A DNA stretch of 64,000 nucleotides from JAQBQB01 sp963757185 (GCA_963757185.1 CAVWQI010000001.1:186001-250000), one strand, 5' to 3'. Positions 9,417 through 17,910 are shown, counted from the first letter of the stretch. Translations and numbers: made by a program. The notes: generated from the sequence alone by a model not told the origin.

Positions 9417-10672
9417 TGGCGAGCCTTGGCGTGCGGGTCCTCACCTTGTTCGAGGGAGTCGGCATCGCGCTCGACTCGCTCAGATCGAACCGCGTGCGTG
9501 CCGCGCTGACCATTCTCGGCGTGGCGGTCGGCGTATTCGTCGTCGTCGTGATCTCGGCGGCGATTCACGGCATCAACGCGAGCGTGGCGCGCGATTTCGA
9601 GAAGGCCGGGCCCAAAACGTTCTTCCTGTCGCGCTATCCGATCACGTTCGAGGCGTGCGACGGAACGGACGACACGTGCAAGTGGCGTCATAACCCGCAT
9701 TTCAATCTCACCGACGCGCAGATGCTCAACACCTTGCCGAGCATCATGGCCGCCGAGGCGCAGCTCGGGATGAGCAAGGAAGTGCGGTACCACGACCACG
9801 TGTTGAGCGGCACGCAGGTGATCGGCGCGATGGCCAACTGGACGTTGGTCGACCACGCGGGCGACCTGTATCCGGGACGCAGCTTCACGGAGTCGGAGGC
9901 AGCCAACGGCGAGCGCGTCGTGATCGTGAACGACGAAATGGCGAAGCGCCTCTTCGGCGACTCCGATCCGCTCGACAAGGTCGTGACCATCGGCGGATCG
10001 CCCTTCACCGTCATCGGCGTCTATCACTACGAAGCCAGCTTCCTCACCGGCGGGAACCGTCCGCGGGCCATCGTGCCGTTCGAGACTGGCTACCGCACGC
10101 TGAAGGGCGGCATCGGCAACATGGGAATCGCGATTCTTCCGCGCGACGAGGTCACGCGCGACGAAGCGGAAGATGACGTGATCGCGGCGATGCGCGCGCG
10201 GCGCGGCCTTCGTCCCGGCGTCGACAACAACTTCGCGATCATCACACAAGACCAGCTTCTCGACACGTACAACAAGATCTTCGGGATGTTCTTCCTCGTC
10301 ATGATCGTGCTGTCCGCCATCGGGTTGATGGTGGGCGGCGTCGGCGTGGTGGCGATCATGATGATCTCGGTCACGGAGCGCACGCGCGAGATCGGCGTGC
10401 GCAAGGCGCTCGGCGCGACGCGCATGACCATTCTCTGGCAGTTCCTGGTGGAAGCCGTCACGCTCACGGCGATCGGCGCGATCATCGGCCTGATCTTCGG
10501 CGGCGCCGCGTCGGTGATCATCCGGAGCGCGACGCCGATCAAGGCGTCGGTCCCGCCGCTCGCGATCGTCGCGGCGCTCGGCGCCAGCGCGATCACCGGC
10601 GTGCTGTTCGGGATGCTCCCGGCGATGCGCGCGTCCAAGCTCGATCCCGTCGAAGCATTGCGATACGAATAA
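9416..10672 (+). CDS. MacB/FtsX-type ABC permease, copy B1
   Basis: 418 residues with the MacB_PCD plus FtsX layout: N-terminal helix within VRAALTILGVAVGVFVVVVI, a periplasmic domain, and a C-terminal three-helix FtsX domain with TERTREIGVRKALGATRM. Unlike the A copies, it carries a periplasmic Cys-x6-Cys pair (CDGTDDTC, about 80-87) that could form a disulfide. It overlaps both neighbours by one base (TGATG before, TAATG after), so it is very probably co-translated and paired with the A1 subunit. Confidence 0.92.
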   Translation: MASLGVRVLTLFEGVGIALDSLRSNRVRAALTILGVAVGVFVVVVISAAIHGINASVARDFEKAGPKTFFLSRYPITFEACDGTDDTCKWRHNPHFNLTDAQMLNTLPSIMAAEAQLGMSKEVRYHDHVLSGTQVIGAMANWTLVDHAGDLYPGRSFTESEAANGERVVIVNDEMAKRLFGDSDPLDKVVTIGGSPFTVIGVYHYEASFLTGGNRPRAIVPFETGYRTLKGGIGNMGIAILPRDEVTRDEAEDDVIAAMRARRGLRPGVDNNFAIITQDQLLDTYNKIFGMFFLVMIVLSAIGLMVGGVGVVAIMMISVTERTREIGVRKALGATRMTILWQFLVEAVTLTAIGAIIGLIFGGAASVIIRSATPIKASVPPLAIVAALGASAITGVLFGMLPAMRASKLDPVEALRYE

Positions 10673-11913
10673 TGCCGATCTTCGAGGCGGTGCGCCTCGC
10701 GCTCGCCCAGATCCGCGTCCAGAAGCTCAAGAGCTTCTTCACGCTACTGGGCGTGATGATCGGTGTGATGTTTTTGATCGCGGTCGTCTCGATCGTCGAG
10801 GGAATGGGCCGCTACATGGAGGACGACTTCGCCGGTCGTCTTCTCGGCGCAAACACATTCACCCTCCGTCGCTATCCGTGGTTCGGCAACCACGTCACGC
10901 AGGCCGAGTGGCTCGAGTGGCAGCGGCGCCCGCGCGTGTTCACGGCCGACGTGGCGTTCGTGCGGTCGGTGTTGCCGCCCTCGGCGCGGTGGGCGGTGGA
11001 GAGCCAGGACAACGTGATGGCGTCGACGTCGTACGCGCGTCCGCGACAGGTCGATGCGCATGCGGTGGACGGCGACTACTTCACGATCAAGAAGTACGAC
11101 CTCGCATCTGGGCGCACGATCGCGCCGCAGGAATACGAGCTCGGCACGCCCGTCGTGGTGATCGGTGAGGAAGTCGGGAAGTTCTTCTTCCCCAACCTGA
11201 ATCCGATCGGTCGCGAACTGCGGATCGCCGGCATTCCGTATCAGGTCATCGGCGTCATCGCGCACCAGGGCTCGCTGTTCGGCCAGTCGCTCGATCAAAT
11301 GGCCATCGCGCCGTTCGCGTCGCCGCTCCATCGCCTCACCAATCCGCGCGGCGACATCGACGGGTTGCTGGTGCAGTCGTCGAGCACCCTGATGATGGAC
11401 GACATGATCGAGCTCGTGCGCGAAGCGCTTCGTGCGCATCGCCACCTCCGGCCGGCGCAGCCCGACAACTTCGTGATGGAAACGACCGCGTCGGCGCTGG
11501 CGTTCTTCGAGCGCATCAAACAGACGATGACGATCATCGGCGCGGCACTGCCCGGCATCAGCCTGATCGTCGGCGGCATGGTGATCATGAACATCATGCT
11601 CGTCTCGGTCGCCGAGCGAACGCACGAGATCGGGATTCGCAAATCGCTTGGCGCGCGGCGGCGCGACATCCTGCGGCAGTTTCTCGTCGAGGCGGCGACG
11701 CTCAGCACCCTCGGCGCGATGATCGGCATCGCCCTCGGCATCTCAGCGGCGAAGATCATCTCGATGAAGACGCCGTTGCCCGCGGCGGTAGCGCCCTGGT
11801 CGATCGTGGCGGCGACGCTGCTCGGCACTGTGGTCGGCATTGCGTCGGGCGTCTATCCTGCCCGACGCGCGTCTCGCCTCGACCCCATCGAGGCGCTGAG
11901 ACACGAGACGTGA
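10672..11913 (+). CDS. MacB/FtsX-type ABC permease, copy A2
   Basis: 413 residues, a clear paralogue of the permease at 8172: both contain QKLKSFFT, then SIV-GMGRYM near the first helix, the periplasmic motif FFPNLNPIGR, FGQSLD, and the coupling motif EIGIRKSLGARRRDIL. The coupling motif here starts AERTHEIG instead of AERTREIG. The periplasmic domain differs most, for example in HVTQAEWLEWQRRPRV. It starts in a 1-base overlap with copy B1, so the second A-B pair is fused to the first without a gap. Confidence 0.92.
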   Translation: MPIFEAVRLALAQIRVQKLKSFFTLLGVMIGVMFLIAVVSIVEGMGRYMEDDFAGRLLGANTFTLRRYPWFGNHVTQAEWLEWQRRPRVFTADVAFVRSVLPPSARWAVESQDNVMASTSYARPRQVDAHAVDGDYFTIKKYDLASGRTIAPQEYELGTPVVVIGEEVGKFFFPNLNPIGRELRIAGIPYQVIGVIAHQGSLFGQSLDQMAIAPFASPLHRLTNPRGDIDGLLVQSSSTLMMDDMIELVREALRAHRHLRPAQPDNFVMETTASALAFFERIKQTMTIIGAALPGISLIVGGMVIMNIMLVSVAERTHEIGIRKSLGARRRDILRQFLVEAATLSTLGAMIGIALGISAAKIISMKTPLPAAVAPWSIVAATLLGTVVGIASGVYPARRASRLDPIEALRHET

Positions 11914-13175
11914 GATTCCTCCTGCATGCGGCCGAGGGCGTGTACATCGCGCTCGAATCGATCCGCGGAAACAAGTTCCGTGCGGCGCTCACGATCATGG
12001 GCGTGGCCGTGGGCGTGTTCGTCGTCGTGGCGCTGTCGTCGGTCGTGCGCGGCGTGAACGAAGCGTTCGCCCGCGACGTCGCGGCCGCCGGCCCGACGTC
12101 GTTCTTCGTGTACCGGCGGCCGCTCAGCCCCTTCCAGAGCTGCGACCCAAGCGACCCGAGCTCGTGCCCAGAACGGCGCAACCCGGCGATCACCAACGAC
12201 GAAGCCCTCGGGCTCGCCGCCCTTCCCTCGATCTACGCCGTCACGCAGCACGTCGCGGGCGGCGCCGAGTTCAAATACAAGGATCGGTCGCTGAACGCCG
12301 GCATCGAGTATTACTCGGCGAATTGGACCGACGTCGACGGCGGCGACATTTCTCCCGGACGCAGCTTCACGCAGGCGGAGAACGCCGGCGGCGCGCGCGT
12401 CGTGATCGTGAACGACAAGATGTCGCAGACGCTGTTCGGCACGTCCGACCCGATCGACAAGGTCGTCATGGTCAACGGCGCACCGTTCATCGTGATCGGC
12501 CTCTATCACTACACGGCGAGCCCGATGGGAACGCCGACGTCCGCCGGCGGCGGCGATTCGCCGAAGGCGATAATTCCCATCGAGACCGGCCGGCGCCACA
12601 TGAACCTGTGGGTGCGCGGCAACAACCTCATCGTCAAACCGCGCGCGAACGTGGGCGTGCAAGACGCCGTCGACGACGTCACGGCGTATCTGCGCTCGCG
12701 GCGAGGGCTGCGCCCGCGCGACCGCACGAACTTCGCCGTCGTCACGCAGGACCGGCTGATGGACGTCTACAATCAGCTCTTCGGGACGTTCTTCGTCGTC
12801 GGTATCGCGCTGTCATCGGTCGGGCTCTTGGTCGGCGGAATCGGCGTCATTGCGATCATGATGATCTCCGTCACCGAGCGCACGCGCGAGATCGGCGTAC
12901 GCAAAGCACTCGGCGCGACCCGCGGCACGATCCTCTGGCAGTTCCTCGTGGAAGCCGTCACGCTCACCGGGATCGGCGCGGCCGTCGGACTCATCCTGGG
13001 CTTCGCCGCGACCGTCATCGTGCGCACCGCCTGGCCGTCGATTCCCGCGTCGACGCCGCTCTCTTCGATTGTCTCCTCCCTCGCCGCGAGCGCCGTCACC
13101 GGCGTTGTGTTCGGCATGCTCCCGGCCGTGCGCGCCGCCCGCCTCGACCCGGTCGCCGCGCTGCGTTACGAGTAG
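11910..13175 (+). CDS. MacB/FtsX-type ABC permease, copy B2
   Basis: 421 residues and the last gene of the exporter operon. It is paralogous to the permease at 9416: same first helix context (RAALTIMGVAVGVFVVVAL), a periplasmic cysteine pair (CDPSDPSSC, Cys-x7-Cys), the motif SPGRSFTQAE, and TERTREIGVRKALGATRG in the FtsX part. A GTG at 11910 overlaps the stop of copy A2 (GTGA). With copy A2 it would make a second heterodimer sharing the single ATPase, adaptor and duct. Confidence 0.92.
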   Translation: MRFLLHAAEGVYIALESIRGNKFRAALTIMGVAVGVFVVVALSSVVRGVNEAFARDVAAAGPTSFFVYRRPLSPFQSCDPSDPSSCPERRNPAITNDEALGLAALPSIYAVTQHVAGGAEFKYKDRSLNAGIEYYSANWTDVDGGDISPGRSFTQAENAGGARVVIVNDKMSQTLFGTSDPIDKVVMVNGAPFIVIGLYHYTASPMGTPTSAGGGDSPKAIIPIETGRRHMNLWVRGNNLIVKPRANVGVQDAVDDVTAYLRSRRGLRPRDRTNFAVVTQDRLMDVYNQLFGTFFVVGIALSSVGLLVGGIGVIAIMMISVTERTREIGVRKALGATRGTILWQFLVEAVTLTGIGAAVGLILGFAATVIVRTAWPSIPASTPLSSIVSSLAASAVTGVVFGMLPAVRAARLDPVAALRYE

Positions 13176-13554
13176 GAGCGCGGCGCGTGCTCCGGGCGGG
13201 GCCGTCGGGCGCGCGGCTCAGCCTCCGTGGACCAATGCTCGGGGTGGAACTGTCCTCCGCGGACCGCTCGCAGTATTGCCGAAACTACCGGCAATACTGC
13301 AACGGCTCCGCTCCGGACAGCCCCACCCGCTCGCTCACTCGAATCGGCGAACGGCAGACTGCGTACGTATTTCGCCGCGCGTCGCGATCAACGCGCGCGA
13401 CCGCACGACTGCGACGCAGCGCGCGCCGCGACCGCGCCTCACGCAGAGAGGCGCACGCGCACGGAGGCAGCGCCGAGACGGCCCGAGGCGCGTGTGCGGC
13501 CGAGCGAGGATGACTGTTGAGCCAAGGGTGTCGCCGGGGCTTACTTTCACTTCC
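13176..13554. other. Intergenic region with a strong hairpin
   Basis: 379 bp between the exporter operon and the deacetylase gene with no supportable gene. It holds a perfect 12-bp hairpin, GCAGTATTGCCG (13270-13281) / CGGCAATACTGC (13289-13300) with a 7-nt loop, without a T-run. Two near-identical words, CCTCCGTGGACC and CCTCCGCGGACC, lie just upstream. The rest is arginine-codon-like GC-rich sequence. The hairpin is placed to end or protect the exporter transcript. Confidence 0.5.
13542..13547 (+). promoter_or_regulatory. Candidate -10 box (TACTTT), leaderless start
   Basis: TACTTT fits the TANNNT -10 pattern and ends 7 nt before the ATG at 13555, the geometry of leaderless transcripts. 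No clear -35 box is visible, and no ribosome-binding site lies at standard distance. Confidence 0.35.
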
Positions 13555-14289
13555 ATGCCCGCCACAGAAACTGATCGCGTCGACCTGCTGGCCATCGCCG
13601 CGCATCGCGACGACTGCGAGCTGACCTGCGGTGGCACTCTCGCCCGAGCCGTTCGCCAGGGCCATCGCGTCGGCATTCTCGACCTCACACAGGGCGAAAT
13701 GGGCACGCGAGGATCTGCTGACGTGCGCGCGGAAGAGGCGATGCGGGCGGCGAAGGTGCTCGGCATCACGCTGCGCGAGAACCTGGCTCTGCCCGACGCG
13801 GCGATCGTGAACGATCCGCCGACCCGTGAGAAGCTGGCGCGCGCGATCCGGGCATTGCAGCCGCGCGTGGTCATCGCGCCTGCTCTCGAGGGACGCCACC
13901 CGGACCATCACGTGGCGGCCCAGCTGGTGCGGGATGCGTGCTTCATCGCAGGGCTCGCCAAGGTCGCCCCCGATCGAGTCAAGCACCGCCCGCTCAAGAT
14001 CCTGCACACCCTCGCGTACCGGCAGGATTTCGTGCGGCCGTCGTTCGTCGTGGACGTGTCCGACACCTTCGAGCTGAAGATGGAGGCGATTCGCTGCTAC
14101 AAGTCGCAGTTCGAGGGTGAGACCCAGGCCGGCGAGGTGTATCCGAGCGGCGAGCCGCTCGAGGACGTCGTCCGCCACTACGGCGCCTACTACGGAACGC
14201 TGATTCGGCGGCGCTACGGCGAGCCGTATTACACGACCGAGATGGTCGCCGTAGACGACGTCGCCGCGCTCGAGGTATCGACGTTTTGA
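13555..14289 (+). CDS. bshB1: PIG-L family deacetylase, BshB1-like (bacillithiol biosynthesis)
   Basis: 244 residues. The N-terminal motif AIAAHRDDCEL matches the zinc-binding AHPDD motif of PIG-L deacetylases, with Arg in place of the usual Pro, and EGRHPDHHVAA (about 111-121) supplies the third zinc ligand and catalytic histidine. LDLTQGEMGTRGSADVRAEE and the C-terminal SQFEG region are characteristic of BshB1, which deacetylates N-acetylglucosaminyl-malate in bacillithiol synthesis. An ATG at 13510 is also in frame, but 13555 gives the family-typical start. The stop overlaps the TTG start of the dioxygenase gene. No bshA or bshC lies in the window, so the exact substrate is inferred from family. 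Confidence 0.85.
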   Translation: MPATETDRVDLLAIAAHRDDCELTCGGTLARAVRQGHRVGILDLTQGEMGTRGSADVRAEEAMRAAKVLGITLRENLALPDAAIVNDPPTREKLARAIRALQPRVVIAPALEGRHPDHHVAAQLVRDACFIAGLAKVAPDRVKHRPLKILHTLAYRQDFVRPSFVVDVSDTFELKMEAIRCYKSQFEGETQAGEVYPSGEPLEDVVRHYGAYYGTLIRRRYGEPYYTTEMVAVDDVAALEVSTF

Positions 14290-15029
14290 GCGAGGTCAAC
14301 TACCAGTCGTATCTGTCGCTCGACGAGCTGCTGTCGCTCCAGCATCCGCGCTCTTCGCCGGAGCATCCCGACGAGATGTTGTTCATCGTCGTGCACCAGG
14401 CGAGCGAGCTGTGGTTCAAGGCGATCCTCCACGACCTCGACGGACTGGTCGGATCGCTCACGAAGCGCGACGCGGGGCAGTCGCTGTGGCACCTGCAGCG
14501 GTTGAACGGTCTGGTGCACATCGTGTCGGCCCAGCTCTCATCGCTGGAGACGCTCCCGCCGCAGCATTTCGCGCAGTTCCGCCGATTCCTCGGCACGTCG
14601 AGCGGTGCGCAGAGCGTTCAGTTCCGCGCGATCGAGGCGGCATCCGGGCTCCGCGATCCACACTTCATGCAGGCGCTCGAGGAGCACGGTCCGATCCCCG
14701 AACTCGTCCGGCGTGCGCTCGACCGGCCCACGCTCCAGGACCTTTTTCTCCAACTGGTCGAGGCGAGCGACACGACGATCGAGAACCTCTACCTGGGGCC
14801 GGGTCCGAAGATGCTGTTCTTCGTGGCCGAGGCCTTGCTCGAGTACGAGCAACAGTTCGCCCAGTGGCGGTTCAAGCACGTCCAGCTCGTCGAGCGCGTG
14901 CTCGGCCCGCAGACCGGCGGGACCGGCGGAACGCTCGGCTCCCGATACCTGATGCGGACGATCGACCAGCGCTTTTTCCCGCGCCTCTGGGAGGTCCGCT
15001 CGCGCTTCTTCGGGGGCAGCGAGGCGTGA
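14286..15029 (+). CDS. kynA: Tryptophan 2,3-dioxygenase
   Basis: 247 residues, heme enzyme opening the indole ring of tryptophan to N-formylkynurenine in the cytoplasm (first step of the kynurenine route). Family landmarks: NYQSYLSLDELLSLQHPRS at the start, DEMLFIVVHQASELWFK (substrate pocket His and helix), and FKHVQLVERVLGPQTGGTGG near the end with the proximal heme histidine and the TGGT substrate loop. No ATG lies early enough, so the TTG at 14286 is taken as start; it overlaps the deacetylase stop (TTGA), implying coupling. It is slightly shorter than most bacterial homologues (about 260-280). Confidence 0.9.
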   Translation: MSEVNYQSYLSLDELLSLQHPRSSPEHPDEMLFIVVHQASELWFKAILHDLDGLVGSLTKRDAGQSLWHLQRLNGLVHIVSAQLSSLETLPPQHFAQFRRFLGTSSGAQSVQFRAIEAASGLRDPHFMQALEEHGPIPELVRRALDRPTLQDLFLQLVEASDTTIENLYLGPGPKMLFFVAEALLEYEQQFAQWRFKHVQLVERVLGPQTGGTGGTLGSRYLMRTIDQRFFPRLWEVRSRFFGGSEA

Positions 15030-15084
15030 GGCACTGGCCCGACTGAGGCCAGTGCCGGGGCGTGATAGAACGGCTACAAAAGCC

Positions 15085-15090
15085 TATATT
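15085..15090 (+). promoter_or_regulatory. Candidate -10 box (TATATT), leaderless start
   Basis: TATATT ends 6 nt before the ATG at 15097, in an AT-rich patch unlike its surroundings. Its distance to the start codon matches the TACTTT box before 13555. No ribosome-binding site is visible, which fits a leaderless transcript. Confidence 0.35.
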
Positions 15091-15096
15091 TTTCCC

Positions 15097-16266
15097 ATGC
15101 CGGAACCCATCTACCTCGACCACGCCGCTACGACCCCGGTCCGGCCGGAGGTTCTAGAGGCGATGCTCCCGTTCTACGGCCCGCGCTTCGGGAATCCGTC
15201 GAGCACCCACCGTTGGGGGCGCGACGCCCGCACCGCGTTGGACGAAGCGCGCGAAAGGGTCGCGAACTGTCTTGGCGCCCAGCCCGACGAGATCTGCTTC
15301 ACCTCGGGGGGAACCGAGGCGGACAATTTCGCGATTCTCGGAACGTGGCGGGCGCTCCACGCAAGCAGCCGAAACGCCGTCGTCACCTCGCCCATCGAGC
15401 ACAAGGCAGTCCTCGGCGCCGTCCATCAGGCGGCGCACGAGGGAGCGGAGGAGCGCCAGTGCGCGGTGTTGGCCACAGGCGTCGTCGACACGAAGTCTTT
15501 TGCGTCGGTCGTCCGCGATGACACGACGATCGCCAGCGTGATGTGGGTGAACAACGAGATCGGCACCGTCCAGCCGGTCGTCGAGCTGGCCGCCCACGCC
15601 AAGAGCGTCGGGGCGATCTTCCACACCGACGCGGTCCAGGCGTTCGGCAAGATCGCCATCGACGCGGCGGCGATCCCGTTCGACCTCGCGTCGGTCTCGG
15701 GCCACAAGATTGGCGCGCCCAAGGGAATCGGCGCGATGTTCATTCGCCGCGGGATCGGCATCGAGCCGCTGCTGCACGGTGGCACGCAGGACCGCGGTCG
15801 CCGCGCCGGCACCGAGAACCTCGCCGCGATCGTGGGCTTTGCTCGGGCTGCAGAGTTGGCCGTCGCCGAGCGGGAGGAGGAGTGCACGCGGCTCGAGCGT
15901 CTGCGCGACCGGCTCGAGCAGGCGATCACGTCTCGCATTCCTGACGCCGTCATTCATGGACGAAGTGCGCCACGTCGCGCGCCGCACATCGTGAACGTCT
16001 CGGTGCCCGGCACGGACAGCGAGTCGATGCTCATGGCGCTGGACCTTCGCGGCATCGCCTGCTCGGCCGGATCGGCCTGTCAAAGTGGAAGCGTCAACGC
16101 GTCGCACGTGCTCGAGGCGATCGGCGTTCCCGCGGATCTTGGAAACGCGGCGATTCGCATGAGCCTGGGGTCGCTCTCGAACGACGCGGCGATCGATCGG
16201 GTGTCCGAGATCTTCCCGGCTGTGGTGGCCAAGGCCCGCGGCGTGTCCGCCGCGGCCGCGGACTGA
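15097..16266 (+). CDS. Cysteine desulfurase (NifS/IscS family)
   Basis: 389 residues, PLP enzyme releasing sulfur from cysteine as a protein persulfide for Fe-S clusters and thiolated tRNA. It begins IYLDHAATTPVRPEV as the family does, has the cofactor lysine in SVSGHKIGAPKG (Lys near 204) and the persulfide cysteine in ACSAGSACQSG (near 328), in the short-loop form of the NifS/class-I group. An in-frame upstream start at 15052 is rejected because the family N terminus starts at 15097. mnmA follows 5 bp after the stop, so this enzyme probably feeds the tRNA thiolase. Confidence 0.93.
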   Translation: MPEPIYLDHAATTPVRPEVLEAMLPFYGPRFGNPSSTHRWGRDARTALDEARERVANCLGAQPDEICFTSGGTEADNFAILGTWRALHASSRNAVVTSPIEHKAVLGAVHQAAHEGAEERQCAVLATGVVDTKSFASVVRDDTTIASVMWVNNEIGTVQPVVELAAHAKSVGAIFHTDAVQAFGKIAIDAAAIPFDLASVSGHKIGAPKGIGAMFIRRGIGIEPLLHGGTQDRGRRAGTENLAAIVGFARAAELAVAEREEECTRLERLRDRLEQAITSRIPDAVIHGRSAPRRAPHIVNVSVPGTDSESMLMALDLRGIACSAGSACQSGSVNASHVLEAIGVPADLGNAAIRMSLGSLSNDAAIDRVSEIFPAVVAKARGVSAAAAD

Positions 16267-16271
16267 CGCCG

Positions 16272-17420
16272 ATGAGCGCCGTTCGTAGTTCCGGTCCACC
16301 GGTCCACCGGTCTCCCGGTCCACCAGCCAGAGAGCGCGTTCTCGTCGCGATGTCCGGCGGAGTCGACTCGTCGGTCGCCGCCGCGCTCCTCGTCGAGCAG
16401 GGCTACGACGTCGTCGGCGCGACGATGAAGCTCTTCTGCCACGACGGCGATCTCCCCGACCGCCCCTGCTGCTCGCTCGATTCGGTGAACGACGCGCGGC
16501 GCGTCTGCCACACGCTGGGCGTTCCGCACTACGTGTTGAATCTCGAAAGTGCTTTCGGCCGCGACGTGGTGGACGACTTTGTCGGCGAGTATTCGCGCGG
16601 GCGCACGCCGATTCCTTGCGTTCGCTGCAACACGTTCACGAAGTTCCGCGACCTCGTCGTGAAGGCCGACGCGATCGACGCTCGATGGGTCGCCACGGGG
16701 CACTACGCGCGCATCGTCGACGGCGTGCTGCACCGCGGCGTCGATCCGTCGAAGGATCAGTCGTATTTCCTGTGGGGAATCAACCGTTCCATGTTGTCGA
16801 GGATGCTGCTGCCCGTCGGGGCGCAGACCAAACCAGAGACGCGTGCCGTGGCGCACCGCCTCGGCCTCGAGGTCGTCGCCGAGAAGACCGAGAGCCAGGA
16901 CATCTGCTTCGTTCCCGACGGCGACCACACGAAGATCATCCGCCAGCGACTCGGCGACGACGCACCGTCGCTGGCGCGCGGACCCTTCGTGCTATCGAAC
17001 GGCGAGATCGCGGGCACGCACGACGGATTCGCGCGATTCACGATCGGCCAGCGTCGCGGACTCCCCGGCGGATTTCGCGAGCCAATGTTCGTCGTCGAGA
17101 TTCGTCCCGAGGACCGCGCTGTCGTGATCGGCCCTCGAGAGGAGTTGCTCGGACGCGGCGTGATCGCGCGAGAAATGAATTGGCTGGGGGATGCACCCGC
17201 CGTCGGCTCACGCGTCGAGATTCAGGTCCGCCATCGCGCCGCACCGGCACGCGCCGAGATCGTGCGAATCGACAGTGACGAGATCGAGCTCGCCCTCGAC
17301 GAGCCCGTCTCCGCGATCACGCCTGGCCAGTCACTCGTGCTCTACGACGGCGCACGCGTGCTCGGCGGCGGGATTATCGAGCGCGGAACGCGGACTGGAC
17401 TACCGGTGTTGGCGGCTTGA
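16272..17420 (+). CDS. mnmA: tRNA 2-thiouridylase MnmA
   Basis: 382 residues. The ATP-pyrophosphatase loop MSGGVDSS (near 27-34), the catalytic cysteines in IPCVRCN and SQDICFVPDG, and GHYARI identify MnmA, which makes the 2-thiouridine of wobble U34 in tRNAs for Lys, Glu and Gln using sulfur relayed from a cysteine desulfurase, here the adjacent upstream gene. The first 22 or so residues are an extension: residues 7-18 (SGPPVHRSPGPP) are translated from an 8-bp tandem repeat between the start codon and the first beta strand. A start at the internal ATG (16350) would remove that strand, so the longer form is kept. The stop codon lies in the first unit of another 8-bp array. Confidence 0.93.
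   Translation: MSAVRSSGPPVHRSPGPPARERVLVAMSGGVDSSVAAALLVEQGYDVVGATMKLFCHDGDLPDRPCCSLDSVNDARRVCHTLGVPHYVLNLESAFGRDVVDDFVGEYSRGRTPIPCVRCNTFTKFRDLVVKADAIDARWVATGHYARIVDGVLHRGVDPSKDQSYFLWGINRSMLSRMLLPVGAQTKPETRAVAHRLGLEVVAEKTESQDICFVPDGDHTKIIRQRLGDDAPSLARGPFVLSNGEIAGTHDGFARFTIGQRRGLPGGFREPMFVVEIRPEDRAVVIGPREELLGRGVIAREMNWLGDAPAVGSRVEIQVRHRAAPARAEIVRIDSDEIELALDEPVSAITPGQSLVLYDGARVLGGGIIERGTRTGLPVLAA
16291..16325 (+). repeat. 8-bp tandem repeat CCGGTCCA inside mnmA
   Basis: Four consecutive units, CCGGTCCA twice, CCGGTCTC, CCGGTCCA, then a partial unit. They are read in frame as a Gly-Pro-Pro-Val-His-Arg type peptide at the MnmA N terminus. The same unit recurs near 23996, 35007, 39855, 60614 and 62234. 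Confidence 0.85.
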
Positions 17421-17453
17421 CGGCTTGACGGCTTGACGGCTTGACGGCTTGAC
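17414..17453 (+). repeat. 8-bp tandem repeat GGCTTGAC, five perfect units
   Basis: Five identical copies of GGCTTGAC; the first contains the mnmA stop codon. Read on the other strand the unit is GTCAAGCC, one base from the GTCGAGCC units at 17911-17982, so the two arrays face each other around the four-helix-bundle gene. Confidence 0.9.
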
Positions 17454-17522
17454 GGCGATGAAATGATCCGCGTCGCAAGAGAACGGTCCGGGAATAACGC
17501 GCGATTGGCATTACCGTGGGGC

Positions 17523-17885
17523 ATGCGCGATCCGGACAAGCTCAAAGTCTTCGCTGCCGCCGAAGAGTTGGCCGTCGCCGCCTATCGCACCACGGCGGCC
17601 TTTCCAGCTGTCGAGCGATTTGGACTCACGGCGCAGATCCGTAGAGCAGCCGTTTCGATCGGATCGAACATCGCTGAGGGCTGTCATCGCCAAGGCAGCC
17701 GAGCGCTCGCCGCGTTCCTGCATCAATCCCTTGGTTCGACAGGCGAAATGCAGTTTCAGATCCGGCTAGCCGTGCGCTTGGGATTCGGCAACGAGGCCGA
17801 ACTCAAATCCCTGCTTGCCAGGACAATAGCTTGCAAGAAGATGATCGCCCGACTGATCGTGCGGCTTCGAGCGGATAAGACCTAA
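17523..17885 (+). CDS. Four-helix-bundle protein, S23 / 23S rRNA intervening-sequence protein family
   Basis: 120 residues. The pattern LKVFAAAEELAVAAYR, then FGLTAQIRRAAVSIGSNIAEGCHR and ALGSTGEMQFQI-like helix is the hallmark of the S23/IVP four-helix-bundle family (here SLGSTGEMQFQIRLAVRLGF). Such proteins are small, basic and often encoded within 23S rRNA insertions or as scattered orphans; relatives assist diversity-generating retroelements. The ATG at 17523 follows GTGGGG at ribosome-binding distance and gives the usual family length; an earlier in-frame ATG at 17463 only adds an atypical tail. The gene stands alone, between mnmA and dnaJ, with 8-bp repeat arrays on both sides. Molecular function is unknown. 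Confidence 0.88.
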   Translation: MRDPDKLKVFAAAEELAVAAYRTTAAFPAVERFGLTAQIRRAAVSIGSNIAEGCHRQGSRALAAFLHQSLGSTGEMQFQIRLAVRLGFGNEAELKSLLARTIACKKMIARLIVRLRADKT

Positions 17886-17910
17886 GCCTGCGCCGCCGAG
17901 TTCTCCGGCT

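Noticed and set aside
13069..13554. N-terminal extension of the BshB1-like frame
   Set aside because: It overlaps the last permease and an Arg/Pro-rich non-coding stretch; the family start is at 13555.
16350..17420. Shorter MnmA starting at the internal ATG
   Set aside because: It would delete the first beta strand of the ATP-binding fold (VLVAM) that all family members have.
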